Shown: positions 35,801-46,647 of the stretch, piece by piece | Layout of the letters: every line of letters starts with the position of its first letter | Position numbering within the stretch: the first letter of the stretch is position 1 | NCBI GenBank assembly: GCA_029948255.1 | Contig: JALIZF010001544.1 | Location: 62,001-126,000, forward strand | Reading direction: 5' to 3' | DNA length: 64,000 nt | DNA from: Telmatactis stephensoni | Lineage: Eukaryota > Cnidaria > Anthozoa > Actiniaria > Isophelliidae | The notes under the pieces: generated by a model | Databases searched by the model: none | What the model was told of the DNA's origin: nothing | Seen by the model: the letters and a program-made list of their open reading frames with translations, nothing else | Program-made: the position numbers and the translations under genes

Positions 35801-36910
35801 TGATAACGGCGAGCAAGATCACTCCAGTTTACCTGTGTGTTGTCAGGATATCCCTCAACTTCCTCCTTAAGACCATTTTTATCCCATGTCATGTTGTTGA
35901 AGTTTCCTACTGGACTTTTCTTCTGCTTTTCCAATTCATTGGTTCCAGCTTTTTCAGCACGAGATTTTGCTTCTTGTTTGGTCTCAAAGCATGTTGTCAA
36001 GCGTTCTCTTTCCCTGGCTGCAAATGACTGGTGCGAGCCAAGACACCTTTAAACTGAAGTTTCCTTCCATTTTGCTTCTATACTTTACTTGTTTTTCTAA
36101 AGATATCTCTATGGACTTTTTTCTTAACAGCTGCACTTTCTTTCATTTTCAGGTTTGTCCCTGGGATTTTTGTCAAGGCTTCTCCAAATGTCATACCACA
36201 CACACTCTCAAATGCAGGATTAAGTTGATCATACAACTGTTTTGTGGTTTCTCTTAAAGTAGCTTTACTTGGCTTCTTAAAACTGTGATTCTTTGCCTGG
36301 AAAAACAGATTTTCTGTAGCCTTGTTTTTCAGTAAAGGTGACTTAATTGAAAAGAGTGCTTGTATTTGACTGTAATTTTGATGACAGCTATTACAATCAA
36401 AGAACTTGTGTTCTCGTTTCTTCGCATCAGACAAGCTTGCCCAGTTTTCAGGAGAGAACTTCTCAAAATATTCTCGCTTTTCTTGGGTTTTCATTGCACT
36501 ATGGCCCCATTTATTCACTGCATCTTGTAGCTGCTTGTATTTTTTTAGGAATTCGTTGTATGGCATCTGATATTTCTCGATTCGAGAAGAAAACACATCC
36601 TGAAAGAGCCTGTAGTGCACTTGGTGAACTCGAGTGCCAAATTTTGCTTTTCCTTCTCCCGTTTCTCTTTGTAAATGTTTGGACGCCTTGCTGTGTGAAT
36701 AGCAGCGACTTTAGCAAAACCACATGTCTTTGGATTCATAAAAGTACGACACATTTTGTGTGAACGTTTCAAGATCTTTAGTTATCTTCCTTTCGCTAGA
36801 TCGCTGACCTAAGTATAATTCGAACTTTGCGCCAAAATGTGCAATTTGATCTATGACTTGATTGCTATCTAATAGGGTATTTAGTTCATGTTTGCTCAAT
36901 AGAAATGGCT

Positions 36911-37930
36911 ACGAAAACAACCTTTTAGCAATAAGGCTACAGTAATGCTTATCGTTGAAATGATATCGTTGAGGGGCTTAAATTCAAGATTTTGCTGGCA
37001 AGTAAAGTATATTTGATATCAATTTACTGAATGATGGCTTCTGATAGTTAAGAACTAGAAAATATGTATTTTTTGGCTTAAAACTAGCCAGAAATGTTGG
37101 GAAACAAAGTGTTTCTCAAGGAAATTTAGTTCATCCGCCATGTTTTATGTTTACTATGATTCTTGAACACTGATTGGCTGAATTCCTCTATTTTAATAGG
37201 GATTCCGCTGAACATTGTCGTGATGACTGTAGGCTCAAGTAAAATGGAAGCTTGGTTTCAAAGAGTAAAACGCCAATGACAAATCACCCGAGGAGAGTAA
37301 AATCTTAATGGTATTTTCCCTCATATCTAGTTAGATTGACACTTTTTGAAATACCTTCTAGGGTCTACTATTCAAATCAGGGGTCTGCGAGGCTGCTTTC
37401 CTTTCCTCATGAGACGTTTAATGTTTGGTTCATTTTTGCGCCATTTTACCCTAATTTATATGCTTATGTAATTCCAAAAAGTCAGACACTATTTTTTTTT
37501 CGAAAGAAATAAGCAAGATACACATCACATATCAATTTGAATTCATTTGGGGAAGTATTTTTAGAACAGGAATTTTTAAAAGGAATTTTTGGGTATTTTT
37601 GCTATTTGACCCAGGCATTAACATACCTGAGCTATAGAGGCCTGCTGTCAAAAACCATTGATAGAATATTGGATCAGACTTCACTATGAAATATGCGTGA
37701 TCGGCATAAAGTCAACTATGTTTTGGATGCAATTATCTTTCAAATCAGATTGGCTGCTTGCACTTAAATCATGAAACAAACGTGCTTGATTTGATGCCAC
37801 ATGCGTTGTCCAGACAATAGGAGACAAAACATTTAGTGCGCACTATATATTTCCCAAGCATAAGTGCGTGCAGTCTATGCGAGTCTCTTGAACAAGAAAC
37901 ATTTAGTATAGAAATTCATTATATAATTAC
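36911..37930. other. Intron or spacer of the unassigned transposase-like gene
   Basis: No reading frame of substance is seen. The stretch is bounded by a plausible donor at 37930 (GTAATT) and acceptor at 36909-36910 (TTTTCGTAG). It is AT-rich with no paired repeats. Confidence 0.4.
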
Positions 37931-38236
37931 CTTTGAAGAATTGACTACAAGTGATCGGGCGTGATAAAGGGACTCGAGCCCAACATTTGTGCTAAAAAGG
38001 TGAACCTTCCTTTTGTCAGCTCCGGTTTTATACATTGCCAGCGACTCCCAAACCTCTGGTGCATCGTTGTACTTTGAGCGGAATCTTATTTGGCCAGCAG
38101 TAATTGAGGTGCCTGAAATCGTTGGAATCTGAAGCTAAAATAGCATATATAAGGCATTTTAGTTTCCTTGACTTACAAGCTAAAGACTACCATGTGATTT
38201 GACTATATGTAATTAATGTCTTTATATAATGATTTA

Positions 38237-38280
<44 letters not shown>
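38237..38280. repeat. (GAAA)n microsatellite
   Basis: About 44 bases of AAAG/GAAA units, inside the first candidate intron of the unassigned gene. Confidence 0.95.
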
Positions 38281-38459
38281 TAGACATCCATTTCGGGTGA
38301 GATGTGCCGTACGTTTTCAATACAAATAATTCGTTTCCTTATACATTCATACCTCGCCTCCATCGCCATCAAATACACTAATTGTAGATTTATCAAATGG
38401 AAAGAACATAATATTAGCTATTAACAGTTGGGCAGTTTCTTTGGTAAGATATGGGGTAG

Positions 38460-39258
38460 GTATTATAGAATGGACTAAGGAGGAGTTGGTGAATATGGAC
38501 AGAAAGACAGAAAGAAAGTAATGTGAACAGACTCTATTTAAGCAGAAATGAGGGTGGGAGAGAATTAATAAGTATTGAAGATTGTGTTAAAGGTGAGATT
38601 AATGGGCTTGCATTTTATGTCAAGAACAAGCAAGAGGTACTTTATAGGGAAATTGAGGTTGAGGGAGTGATAACGACAAATGAAGCAAAAGCAAAAGATA
38701 AATGGAAAGAGGAAAATGGCGAAAGACATAGGCGTGGATGGCAAGACAAACCTCTTCATGGACAGACATTTCAGAAAACTAAAGACAGTGCTGATAAAGA
38801 TAACTGGGCTTGGTTTAAATATGCTCAACTATGTTTACCATGAAGAAGTGCCAAAGGAATGCCGACTCTGTAAAACAGCTGATGAGACAGTAGCACATAT
38901 TATATCTGGGTGTCCAAAATTGGCACAGGTTCGGTATAAAAAATGGAGGCATGACGATGTTGCACAAATTGTGCACTGGAAAACATGTCAAAATCTAGGG
39001 ATAGAACATGGTGAAAGATGGTACAGCCATAAACCAGAGAATGTAATAGAGACAGAACATCATAAGATCTTGTGGGATTTTCCAATACAGACAAATCACA
39101 AATTAGAACATAATAAGCCAGATATTGTAGTGGTTGACAAAGTTGGACGATCATGTCTTTTAATAGACATTGCATGCCCATTTGATACCAATATTGATAA
39201 AAAAAACAAAAAAAGATTGAAAAGTACCAAGATCTCAAAAGGGAAATCAAAAGGTTAA
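38460..39258 (+). pseudogene. LINE 3' end with zinc knuckle and restriction-like endonuclease domain
   Basis: Two overlapping frames (38523-38843 and 38680-39258) form one protein after a shift. The first has the end of a reverse transcriptase (RLYLSRNEGGRELISIEDCV). The second has CRLCKTADETVAHIISGC, a CCHC finger, followed by LGIEHGERWYSHKP and an endonuclease-like core, KPDIVVVDK with LIDIACPFD downstream, and a lysine-rich end. This order is typical of LINEs that use a restriction-like endonuclease (R2-type class). The 5' part is missing, as usual for LINE copies. Confidence 0.75.
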
Positions 39259-39289
39259 GGAATTTGAGAAAAACTAGCTTTTGCATAAT

Positions 39290-40012
39290 TTTACATTAAG
39301 CATTTAACATCTTAATCATAATTTTTTATAGGCCTATCTGATATTGTAATATACATCCAATCTCATTTATGCTATACATCTGAAAAAAAATTAGTCTATT
39401 ACAAATATTAGTCTCATTAAATATTCACTCAATATTCACTCAGAATACATGGTTTCTGCTCATGGAAGCTATTTCTGAGTGCACCAGAATGAATAGTTAA
39501 TGAAACATGCAATATTTCAAAGAGCCTTAATGTCATTTTTGTTATAGACGATGTCAGTGAGATTGGCTGTATTATCAAAATAATATTTATATATCATTTA
39601 AATAACAAATTCAAGAATTCTCAAATTATGAAAATGTCTTATCTAAGTTCAGTTTTGCTTTCCTAAGCTGTGAAATATGAAAATATCTTCTTTGAAGTAT
39701 TATTTGGTTCTGTTTATCCCAATGGTAATGTTGCATTACATTTTATAATGACCTTTAATTCACTGTGTACCTGGTCACCTAATTAAAGTGACTTTTTGAA
39801 CAAAACTTTAGTCAACAAAGTAACAATCAATATCTGATATAATAAGTGATAATGGTTTGAAACTCAGAAAATTTCAATGCAAATATGTAAATACCTTATC
39901 TAGTTTTTAAACAGTTCTGTTAATGTTTCTTGTGTATTGTTACTTTTCATGAACATGTTGCATTATTCATTACTTACATCCATATTTTCAATAGTATGCT
40001 GTATTATTATAA
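39290..40012. other. AT-rich stretch without a recognisable gene
   Basis: No gene, paired repeat or terminus can be supported. Confidence 0.4.
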
Positions 40013-40147
40013 GTAATACCAGGACCCTGAGGGATATTAGTGATTAAATGTCCCCGAAGCCGAGGGAGGTTTAGTGGACTTTTACTAAACCTCCCGAGGC
40101 TGAGGGGACATTTAATCACTAATATCCCGAAGAAGTCATGGTATTAC
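40013..40147. repeat. Fold-back MITE, 135 bp, nearly perfect palindrome
   Basis: It starts GTAATACC and ends GGTATTAC. GGGATATTAGTGATTAAATG pairs with CATTTAATCACTAATATCCC, and the pairing continues through GGGAGGTTTAGT / ACTAAACCTCCC with an eight-base loop. The next MITE, with the same GTAATACCA end, begins four bases later. Confidence 0.85.
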
Positions 40148-40150
40148 TTT

Positions 40151-40677
40151 GTAATACCATGATCACCGAGGAAATAAACGAAATATACTTCGCTGTTTGT
40201 TCATCCAAAACTTGAAAATATTATACAATTCTTTTACCAATTGTGCATAACCCTGTTCTCTGGGGACTTTCGAAAATAGATTTCTTTGTTTTATACTTAC
40301 AATGAACAAGTATTTATAGGTTGTTAATCAATTCGAAAGCTAAATGCTTTCTTTGTGTCATTATGCTCATGCGCAAAATAGAATGCATAGATCCCACACG
40401 CGTAAGAGTGTCCAGTGGTAAGAGGTATCGGTGCGTTAGAAAGTTATAGAGTTTCGGGACAGCGTGCAAAGTTGTCCCGATCGTCCCGATGATTGCGTTA
40501 AATGAGGGACAACCACTCATGAATAACATGAGGGACGATTAGTTCTAATCATCCCTCATTCATAATTAATGAGGGAATATTAGAACTAATTTTCCCTCTT
40601 TCTATTCATGAGGGAGGGATGTTAGCGATTAAACGTCCCTCCAAAAACAATAGATCCCGAGGTGATCATGGTATTAC
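40151..40677. mobile_element. MITE, 527 bp, with ends related to its neighbour
   Basis: The ends are GTAATACCATGATCACC at 40151 and GGTGATCATGGTATTAC ending at 40677. Inside are repeats of GAGGGA and TTAGAACTAAT in both orientations. Its right end supplies the last codons and the stop of the truncated RecQ-like frame, so it cuts that gene. Confidence 0.8.
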
Positions 40678-41007
40678 ATCAGGTATAGCATCAAGAGATG
40701 CATTACTTATCTCAAGTTCATTAAAAGTTGCCTCGAGCTCTGATATATCTAAATCTGTATTGTGTGAACATTCCTCTGTTAACATTTCAGCAGCCATGTT
40801 CAGCATTTCATCATCGTCAAAAAGAGAAATCCATTCTTCAAACCACATATCCATTTCATCTTCTTCTAACAATTCAGCCAAATTGCTCTGATCTGTGTCT
40901 TGGAAGGTCTGTGATATTATTTCCAGTACTTTATAAGCATGTTTTAAGTCCCATATCTCAATGTATGTACAAATATCTTGTACTGTAAACAAATACTCAA
41001 TATTATC

Positions 41008-41745
41008 CAATAGTGTGACAGAACTATTGTATATTGCCAGACAATTAAGCAGTGTGGTTTGATATATGCCACTTTAAGAGGTATGCTTGGCAAAGAGATG
41101 TTAACAGCAGATGGTGAGTCTATGTTGGAAATGCTGCACTCATGTACCCCCATCATCAAACAAGAAAAACATTATGGAATCATTTGCTACTGTAAATGGA
41201 AAAGTACGTGTTTTGGTAGTCACCATAGCTTTTGGTATGGGGATTGACTGCAAGGCTGTCAAAAGAGTTATACATTTTGGGCCTGCAAAAAACATAGAAT
41301 CTTATGCTCAGGAACCTGGTCGGGCTGGAAGAGATGGAAGTCAGGCTAAGCCAATCCTCCTGTACAATGGGCTACTTTTAATTCATGTGGAAGGTAACAT
41401 AAAAATGTATGTCAATGGAACAGAATGCAGACGTAAAACTCTTCTAAAACACTTTCAAGCAGAATTCAAGCCACTTCTTACCCTCACTTATGCTGTGATA
41501 ATTGTGCTCTGAATTGTAAATGTGGTCAACCAGACTGTGGTGAAAGCACAAAATACCCTTCAATTGAAACAACTGTTGAAAGACCTGGAAGATCAAGGGA
41601 AATCTCTAGATCAAAAGAGTCCTGTTAAAAAAGAACTAAATGTTTATCATAAACAGTTGGTGAGAAACCTTTTGACAACTACATCTAAGTGTGAGCTAAA
41701 TGTATTCACTGATATTTCTTTTGTTTTGGGTTTTTCGGAACTGCA
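41008..41745 (+). other. Inverted internal segment of the RecQ-like gene, about 740 bp
   Basis: The segment codes on the plus strand while the gene before and after it codes on the minus strand. If it is turned round, the order of helicase motifs becomes normal: the left breakpoint falls between KEH and the segment TIVYCQT, the right between SELQIQ and DNIEYLF. The two breakpoints carry short inverted matches (CAC/GTG). It is a simple inversion, not a separate gene. Confidence 0.8.
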
Positions 41746-41948
41746 AATACAAGTGTTCTTTATGGGCTTTTAAATCCTCAGCCAGCCAACTGAAATAATG
41801 TTCAATGTCCATGTCTTTATTCATGTAGTAAACAGAATATGTGATATTATCTTTGTTTGGGCTTTCAAAGATAACATAGGGATCCTTCATCATTAAAACA
41901 ACAAATATGGTGTCTCTTGTTGATGCAGTTGCTGTCGATGTTAAAGCC

Positions 41949-41976
41949 AATAATAATAATAATAATAATAATAAAG
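41949..41976. repeat. (AAT)n tract, LINE tail
   Basis: Nine or so AAT units directly after the LINE 3' end; on the LINE strand they read (ATT)n. Confidence 0.9.
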
Positions 41977-42700
41977 ATTTATTGGGGACATATCTACAGG
42001 GTAGCTCTACATTCCCCAAACCTAAGAACTATATATAAAAATGTGAAATATAAACAAATGAGAAACTATGTACATATATTTAAAATATAAATTCAGTTAT
42101 TCAACGGGTGACTCTGTTCTTTGCTCTTTCAAGTAAGATGGACTTGACATGACGACAGAACTGATGATGTTCTTTACAGGATCTTATATTTTCGGGTAAG
42201 TCGTTGAAGAGGCTTGCGGCAGAGTCCTGAAACGTCCCTTTGATGAGTGGAATAGTCAATACTGTGGCACCACTTGATCGCAACATCCTCTCGGGTGCGT
42301 ATATCTGGGGCCGTAAATAATCTGGCCATTTGTCGTCATGCATCGCTTGATGCACTGTTCTTAAAACGTTCATCTGAGCTTTCTCCAGAGTTGGTAGCCA
42401 ACCTAATTTTACAACGTCTTTTTCGGTACAATAACGATTAGTGACGAAACTTGCGGCAGCGTTCTGCACATGTTGGAGTTTTTTCTGTAGATAAACAGGC
42501 AAAGGATACCAAACTATGTCGTTGAAACCAAGCTTTGAGAGAACGAGACTTTCCACAATTTGTTTCTTGATAAATTGGGGGGTCATATTTTTTATTTTAC
42601 GCAAAGTCGAAAGAACTCCGTAACACGACGAGACTAGGTTCTTGACATGGTCAGACCACTTGATATTTTCATTTATCCACGTTCCTAACGTTCCTAACGT
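41949..42700 (-). mobile_element. LINE 3' end (CR1/Jockey/L2-like) inserted in the RecQ-like gene
   Basis: The minus-strand frame starts with WINENIKWSDHVKNLVSSC and continues with KIKNMTPQFIKK, KKLQHVQNAAASFVTNRY, LGWLPTLEKAQ and FNDLPENIRSC. These are the C-terminal thumb and connection segments of a LINE reverse transcriptase. It ends in AATAAATCTTTATT followed by (ATT)n, the microsatellite tail of several LINE clades. The 5' end is truncated. A short GTTCCTAACGTTCCTAACG tandem lies near 42680. Confidence 0.8.
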
Positions 42701-43397
42701 TCCTCGCTAAGTTGTTATTGCTTGATATCGTACCCCTGCGAAAAAAATAAAAAGGAACCTTGAAGTTTTTTCAACAACAACTTTCTCAAATAAACTGATG
42801 ACCTAAGCTTTTTTAATTTGCGGCTATACCACAGAGTTTCTTTGAATATATGTTGTTGTTTAACATGGTTCTCCAGCGTTCGTTCTGAAGCCAGGCTTCA
42901 GGAGTTCCATAAACGATAGAATATTTGCCTTCCTCTACTCCACGGCGCTCATCTTCGTTTTCTATGTCACTTAGATTTATTGCACTGATATCCAAGCTAT
43001 TTAAATGAGATACTTGATCTTTGCTAAAGTTTACCAATGGTGAAACGACAACGACAATGCTTCCAGAACGAGCCATCACGAGGTCGAAGATAAGAGGAAG
43101 AGTTTGAAATATCAGTGATTTTCCGAAACCTGTCGGTAAATTCACAAACACATCTTGCGACCCTTCTATAAACTTTGTAATAGCGATCTTCTGATGTCCA
43201 TTTAATTCTTTGATTCCGAATTTTGTTGAGACAAACCCAAATACTTCTTCTAGAGACGCCATTTTGGTTTTCACTGGCGCGAATGACTGATTGGTTAACA
43301 ACTTGGAATGGAATGTTGCGCCTGTTGAAGCAGCCGTGTTTTTCCGAGGGAGCATTGCATGACAAGGCTAAACACGGCTGCGAGGGAGACTAAAAGG

Positions 43398-43819
43398 GAA
43401 GCCATATGTGCTTGTTGTTGATTACTTCTCAAGGTACTTCGAAGTCGCCCCCCTAAGGAATGAGACATCAGAGGATTTTTGCACGTCATGGCATCCCAGA
43501 AAACGTAATTTCTGACAATGGTCCACAGTATTCAGCTCAGTCATTCTCACGATTCTCAGAAGATTGGGGGTTTACTCACCTGACAAGTAGCTCTCGTTAC
43601 CCACAGAGCAATGGGGAAGCTGAAATGGCCATACAGACAGTGAAAAGTCTACTGAAGAAGGCTGAGGACCCTACTTGGCAATGCTATCATACAAAGCAAC
43701 TCCACTACACAATGGGTCGAGCCCTGCCCAGTTGCTGATGGGACGGAAACTGAGGACTACACTACCTGTAACACCAGACCAACTGATGCCTTCATGGCCT
43801 AATCTAAGTGATCTCAAAG
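43398..43819 (+). pseudogene. Gypsy integrase core fragment
   Basis: The piece shows VVDYFSRYFEVAPL (catalytic D), a small deletion and frame change near 43465, RHGIPENVISDNGPQYSAQS with the second catalytic D, and SSRYPQSNGEAEMAIQTVK with the catalytic E. A frameshift near 43690 changes frame before MGRKLRTTLPVTPDQL. Coding stops at the AAG target of the Academ-like element. Confidence 0.85.
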
Positions 43820-44387
43820 TAGTCCAGTCATCCAGTGGTTTAGGTTGGAACAAATTGCAACAGCATTTTTCTCAACGTAGTTTAAGTAGTTATGGTCAGT
43901 TAAATGACATACTAAAAGTCCCAACAAATCCCATCAGTGGAAGGTCCTCAAAAACAAATTTCAAAATTTAAAAAATTACACAGGGAGCCCAATTCAAGAA
44001 CAACAATCAATTTGCTGAAAAAGAAGTTGAAATTCAATAAATATTTTTATTGTATAATCTCAAAGTGTGTGAATATCAACAATAAGTGGGATTGGAATGA
44101 ATTGTATGTAATAAAGGGAAGCTTAGGCTATATTAACAGAAAACTTATTTGTGAATACTACACAGGAAGCCCGCACCATTGAAAATACATTATCTTGGTA
44201 ACAATGTTGTAATACCACAATATAATCCCATTTCCTTTTTACATAGCATGTACATTGTCTAAGTATGTTTTTCATGCAGTTATCAAGCAGGGGTTACTTT
44301 GAGTTTCATGCCTATCAATATTCTGGTTTGGTTGAGTTTGTACAACTCTGTCCTTATAACATGTGCCGCATGCAGCAGTGCAATCTA

Positions 44388-44641
44388 CAATCATTGCCAG
44401 AAAGAGTTGGTCCGATGTGAAAATGTTAGGGACTCATTATATAATGCACTTTGTGATTGTGTATGTGCATCCCCCGCCCCCCTTCTCAATGTTGATGGGT
44501 GCTTTAGAGTGTGCTTGACTGAGTTTAGGCTAGTAGGTGCACTCCAACATTGAAAGGGGGGGAGGGGGGGCCATAAATAACAGGAAAATGCATTGCGCGC
44601 GCTATAATGACAAATCGTGCCAACCGTTCTGGCAATGATTG
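44388..44641. repeat. MITE copy 1, 254 bp
   Basis: The ends are CAATCATTGCCAGAA and TTCTGGCAATGATTG, flanked by TA. It differs from copy 2 only by one G in a G-run as far as I can see. It contains GATGGGTGCTTTAGAGTGTG and a G-run pair near its right end. Confidence 0.88.
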
Positions 44642-46394
44642 TATTAATGACATAATTGGTTACAAAAGCACTTTTAGAATTATATTATTCCTAATATTTA
44701 CACAGAAGTTAGATACAGTGAGAAGGCTTCTGATTCCATGAAAACCATTTGAATACCCTGTATAAAAAATCTTTAATAGCTAGCCAAGCCCGAATACCAG
44801 TGTAGGCCAAACTCTATAATAAAAAAATGGCAGATCTTTTCTATGACATATATAAACCTTTATTTTCTTTGACGTTAAACAAATCAACGTGATTACTACT
44901 AGCATCAGCCAGAAACTTCACACTGCAATCTCGAAACGAAGAAGAACTTTCTATCAAATGCGGTAACATTATCATTTGATCGAAACGTTGGCATTACGAC
45001 CGTGTAATTTGATCCCCAAAACAGTCCGCCACTTGAACAACGGGTCACCACCACGGATCACCATTCCTTATTCCGCCTAAAAATTCGAGGTTTTGAGTTA
45101 TGAACACTAATAAATGAGGAAAATAGAAGGCGAAGAATTATTCCAAGTCACCTGTGACGAGAGATTCGAAATATGATGACGCGAAACGTCGTTGGCAACG
45201 GATCACCATGATTTTCCTAGAAGCAAAACACTGGAATAAGTTATAACTAATTGTACTTAGGTGGTGATCCGTTGCTAAATCGCATAATATTCCACTTCTA
45301 AACAAATAGTGGTATTTTTTACATCAAAAATAAATTGTTCTTCATCACGATATCTATTTCGTTTGGAAAAAACATTGTTTTCGATGATCTTTTTGATGTC
45401 TTCGCATGGTGACCCGTTGGGGTTGCTGTGGTGAAGCGTCGAGCGTATCCCCAAAAATCACTTTTTTCCAAATTCTCTAATATAAAATTGTATTATTTCC
45501 CGTAAGGGAAATAACCAAGTCGGCTATTATAAAATAATATAATTATTTTAAGTTTCCCATAAAATCTTGTCAAGATACAGGCTCTGAGAAAACCATAAGA
45601 AAAAGAGAAAAACACAGGGTACCCAAATCTAAAACAAAAGGACATTAAAAGGGCTTATATGTTCATCACAAAAGGTAGTATACTAAAAAATATCACTAAT
45701 TTCGATTGAAACAATTCCCCACTACATTTGATGGGGGAAAACATATGTTTAATAAGTAAGTTGATGATATTATGTTGCCATATGTGAACCCTAGTCTTTA
45801 ACCTTAGATAGAGTACTAAAATGACGTATTTTAGAGAATACTGAGAACTGATCCTACTGCACCATAGTTACTTCACGAATCATCGCAAGTGGTTTACTTG
45901 TTCCTTAGACCTAACTGAACTGAAATGACAGCCTAGACTTTTTGTGCCGTAAGTTTTTTCTTATTTCCACGTCGTTTATAGGCAAGCAAAGTGAAATTCT
46001 TGGTCAATAATGTCAATATCGCATTTCATGGGTGTTAGGTCTTACAGCCTCGTACATCTATACAAACACACCACCCACAAATCCAGATGTCTCTAACTAA
46101 AGTGAAATAGACTTAACCTTTTTGAAAAAGACTCACTTCAACTGCAACCTGCTTACCTTGTATTCAGTGTTATCATTTGTTCAGACTTATAGGTATGTCA
46201 AATTGACTGTTTAATATGGCACAGAAATGGAGACATCCTTCGCCTTGCAGTTTCGATTATTTTAATGAACAAAGGAAAGCCTCACAACTTCATCATTTTC
46301 AAAGGACATATTCACTAACATGCATCATTAACTGCTATAGCTTAAACTCCTAACATGTTGTTTACAGTACGTACACCACAACATGTGTAAACTA

Positions 46395-46647
46395 CAATCA
46401 TTGCCAGAAAGAGTTGGTCCGATGTGAAAATGTTAGGGACTCATTATATAATGCACTTTGTGATTGTGTATGTGCATCCCCCGCCCCCCTTCTCAATGTT
46501 GATGGGTGCTTTAGAGTGTGCTTGACTGAGTTTAGGCTAGTAGGTGCACTCCAACATTGAAAGGGGGGAGGGGGGGCCATAAATAACAGGAAAATGCATT
46601 GCGCGCGCTATAATGACAAATCGTGCCAACCGTTCTGGCAATGATTG
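46395..46647. repeat. MITE copy 2, 253 bp
   Basis: Same sequence, orientation and ends as copy 1, flanked by TA on both sides. It lies at the 3' border of the visible transposase reading frame and adds false codons to it after KRYNL. Confidence 0.88.

Larger units (their letters stand above)
33047..38409 (-). pseudogene. Large multi-exon transposase-like gene of unassigned superfamily, decayed
   Basis: Candidate exons: 38409-38353 (ATG, FDKSTISVFDGDGGE), 38134-37931 and a long coding region from 36908 down to about 33878, then a C-terminal exon at about 33535-33047 (IPAYWIYVPNESGSG ... LLKEWNVSM). Recognisable blocks include NWSDLARRYQITNKAGQIAK, MVWHDHSTIANHGHLVF, RFFKGNGPAVAFEVGQQKG with CSACGMHY, LKGIQRVPALLFLNP, CEPMHDVSNHF and SGASSNAENEERMFNTMK. 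I remember similar repetitive proteins in cnidarians but cannot name the superfamily. Frameshifts near 36770, 36630, 35150 and 34510 and a TAA at 34756-34758 show it is dead. No termini were found, so a host origin is not excluded. Confidence 0.65.
40666..43262 (-). pseudogene. RecQ-like helicase relic, rearranged
   Basis: The N-terminal exon (43262 down to 42813, ATG at 43262) has ELNGHQ, Walker A NLPTGFGKSLIFQ and VVVSPLVNFSKDQV, and stops just where the DEAH box should follow. A LINE (41949 to about 42700) fills that gap. The next helicase segment (41948-41745, minus) has TATASTRDTIF and ESPNKDNITYSV. Then 41008-41745 is inverted: on the plus strand it carries TIVYCQTIKQCGLIYATLRG, VTIAFGMGIDCKAVKRVIHF and motif VI QEPGRAGRDGSQ, plus a CCDNCALNCKCG zinc site. 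The acidic C-terminus (41007-40678, minus) is cut by a MITE. RecQ enzymes unwind DNA 3' to 5'; this copy cannot work. It may have been cargo of a transposon. Confidence 0.85.

Noticed and set aside
35405..36257. Several hydrophobic plus-strand frames that look like membrane proteins
   Set aside because: They mirror the lysine- and glutamate-rich minus-strand gene; hydrophobicity is an effect of the complementary codons.
41696..42019. Leucine-rich N-terminus LLLLLLLLL as a signal peptide
   Set aside because: It comes from the (AAT)n tail of the LINE read in one frame and is not part of the helicase.
44299..44553. Plus-strand ORF with many cysteines and the similar minus ORF at 46398-46580
   Set aside because: Both are read through the MITE copies; the real coding on the minus strand is the CXC domain outside the MITEs.
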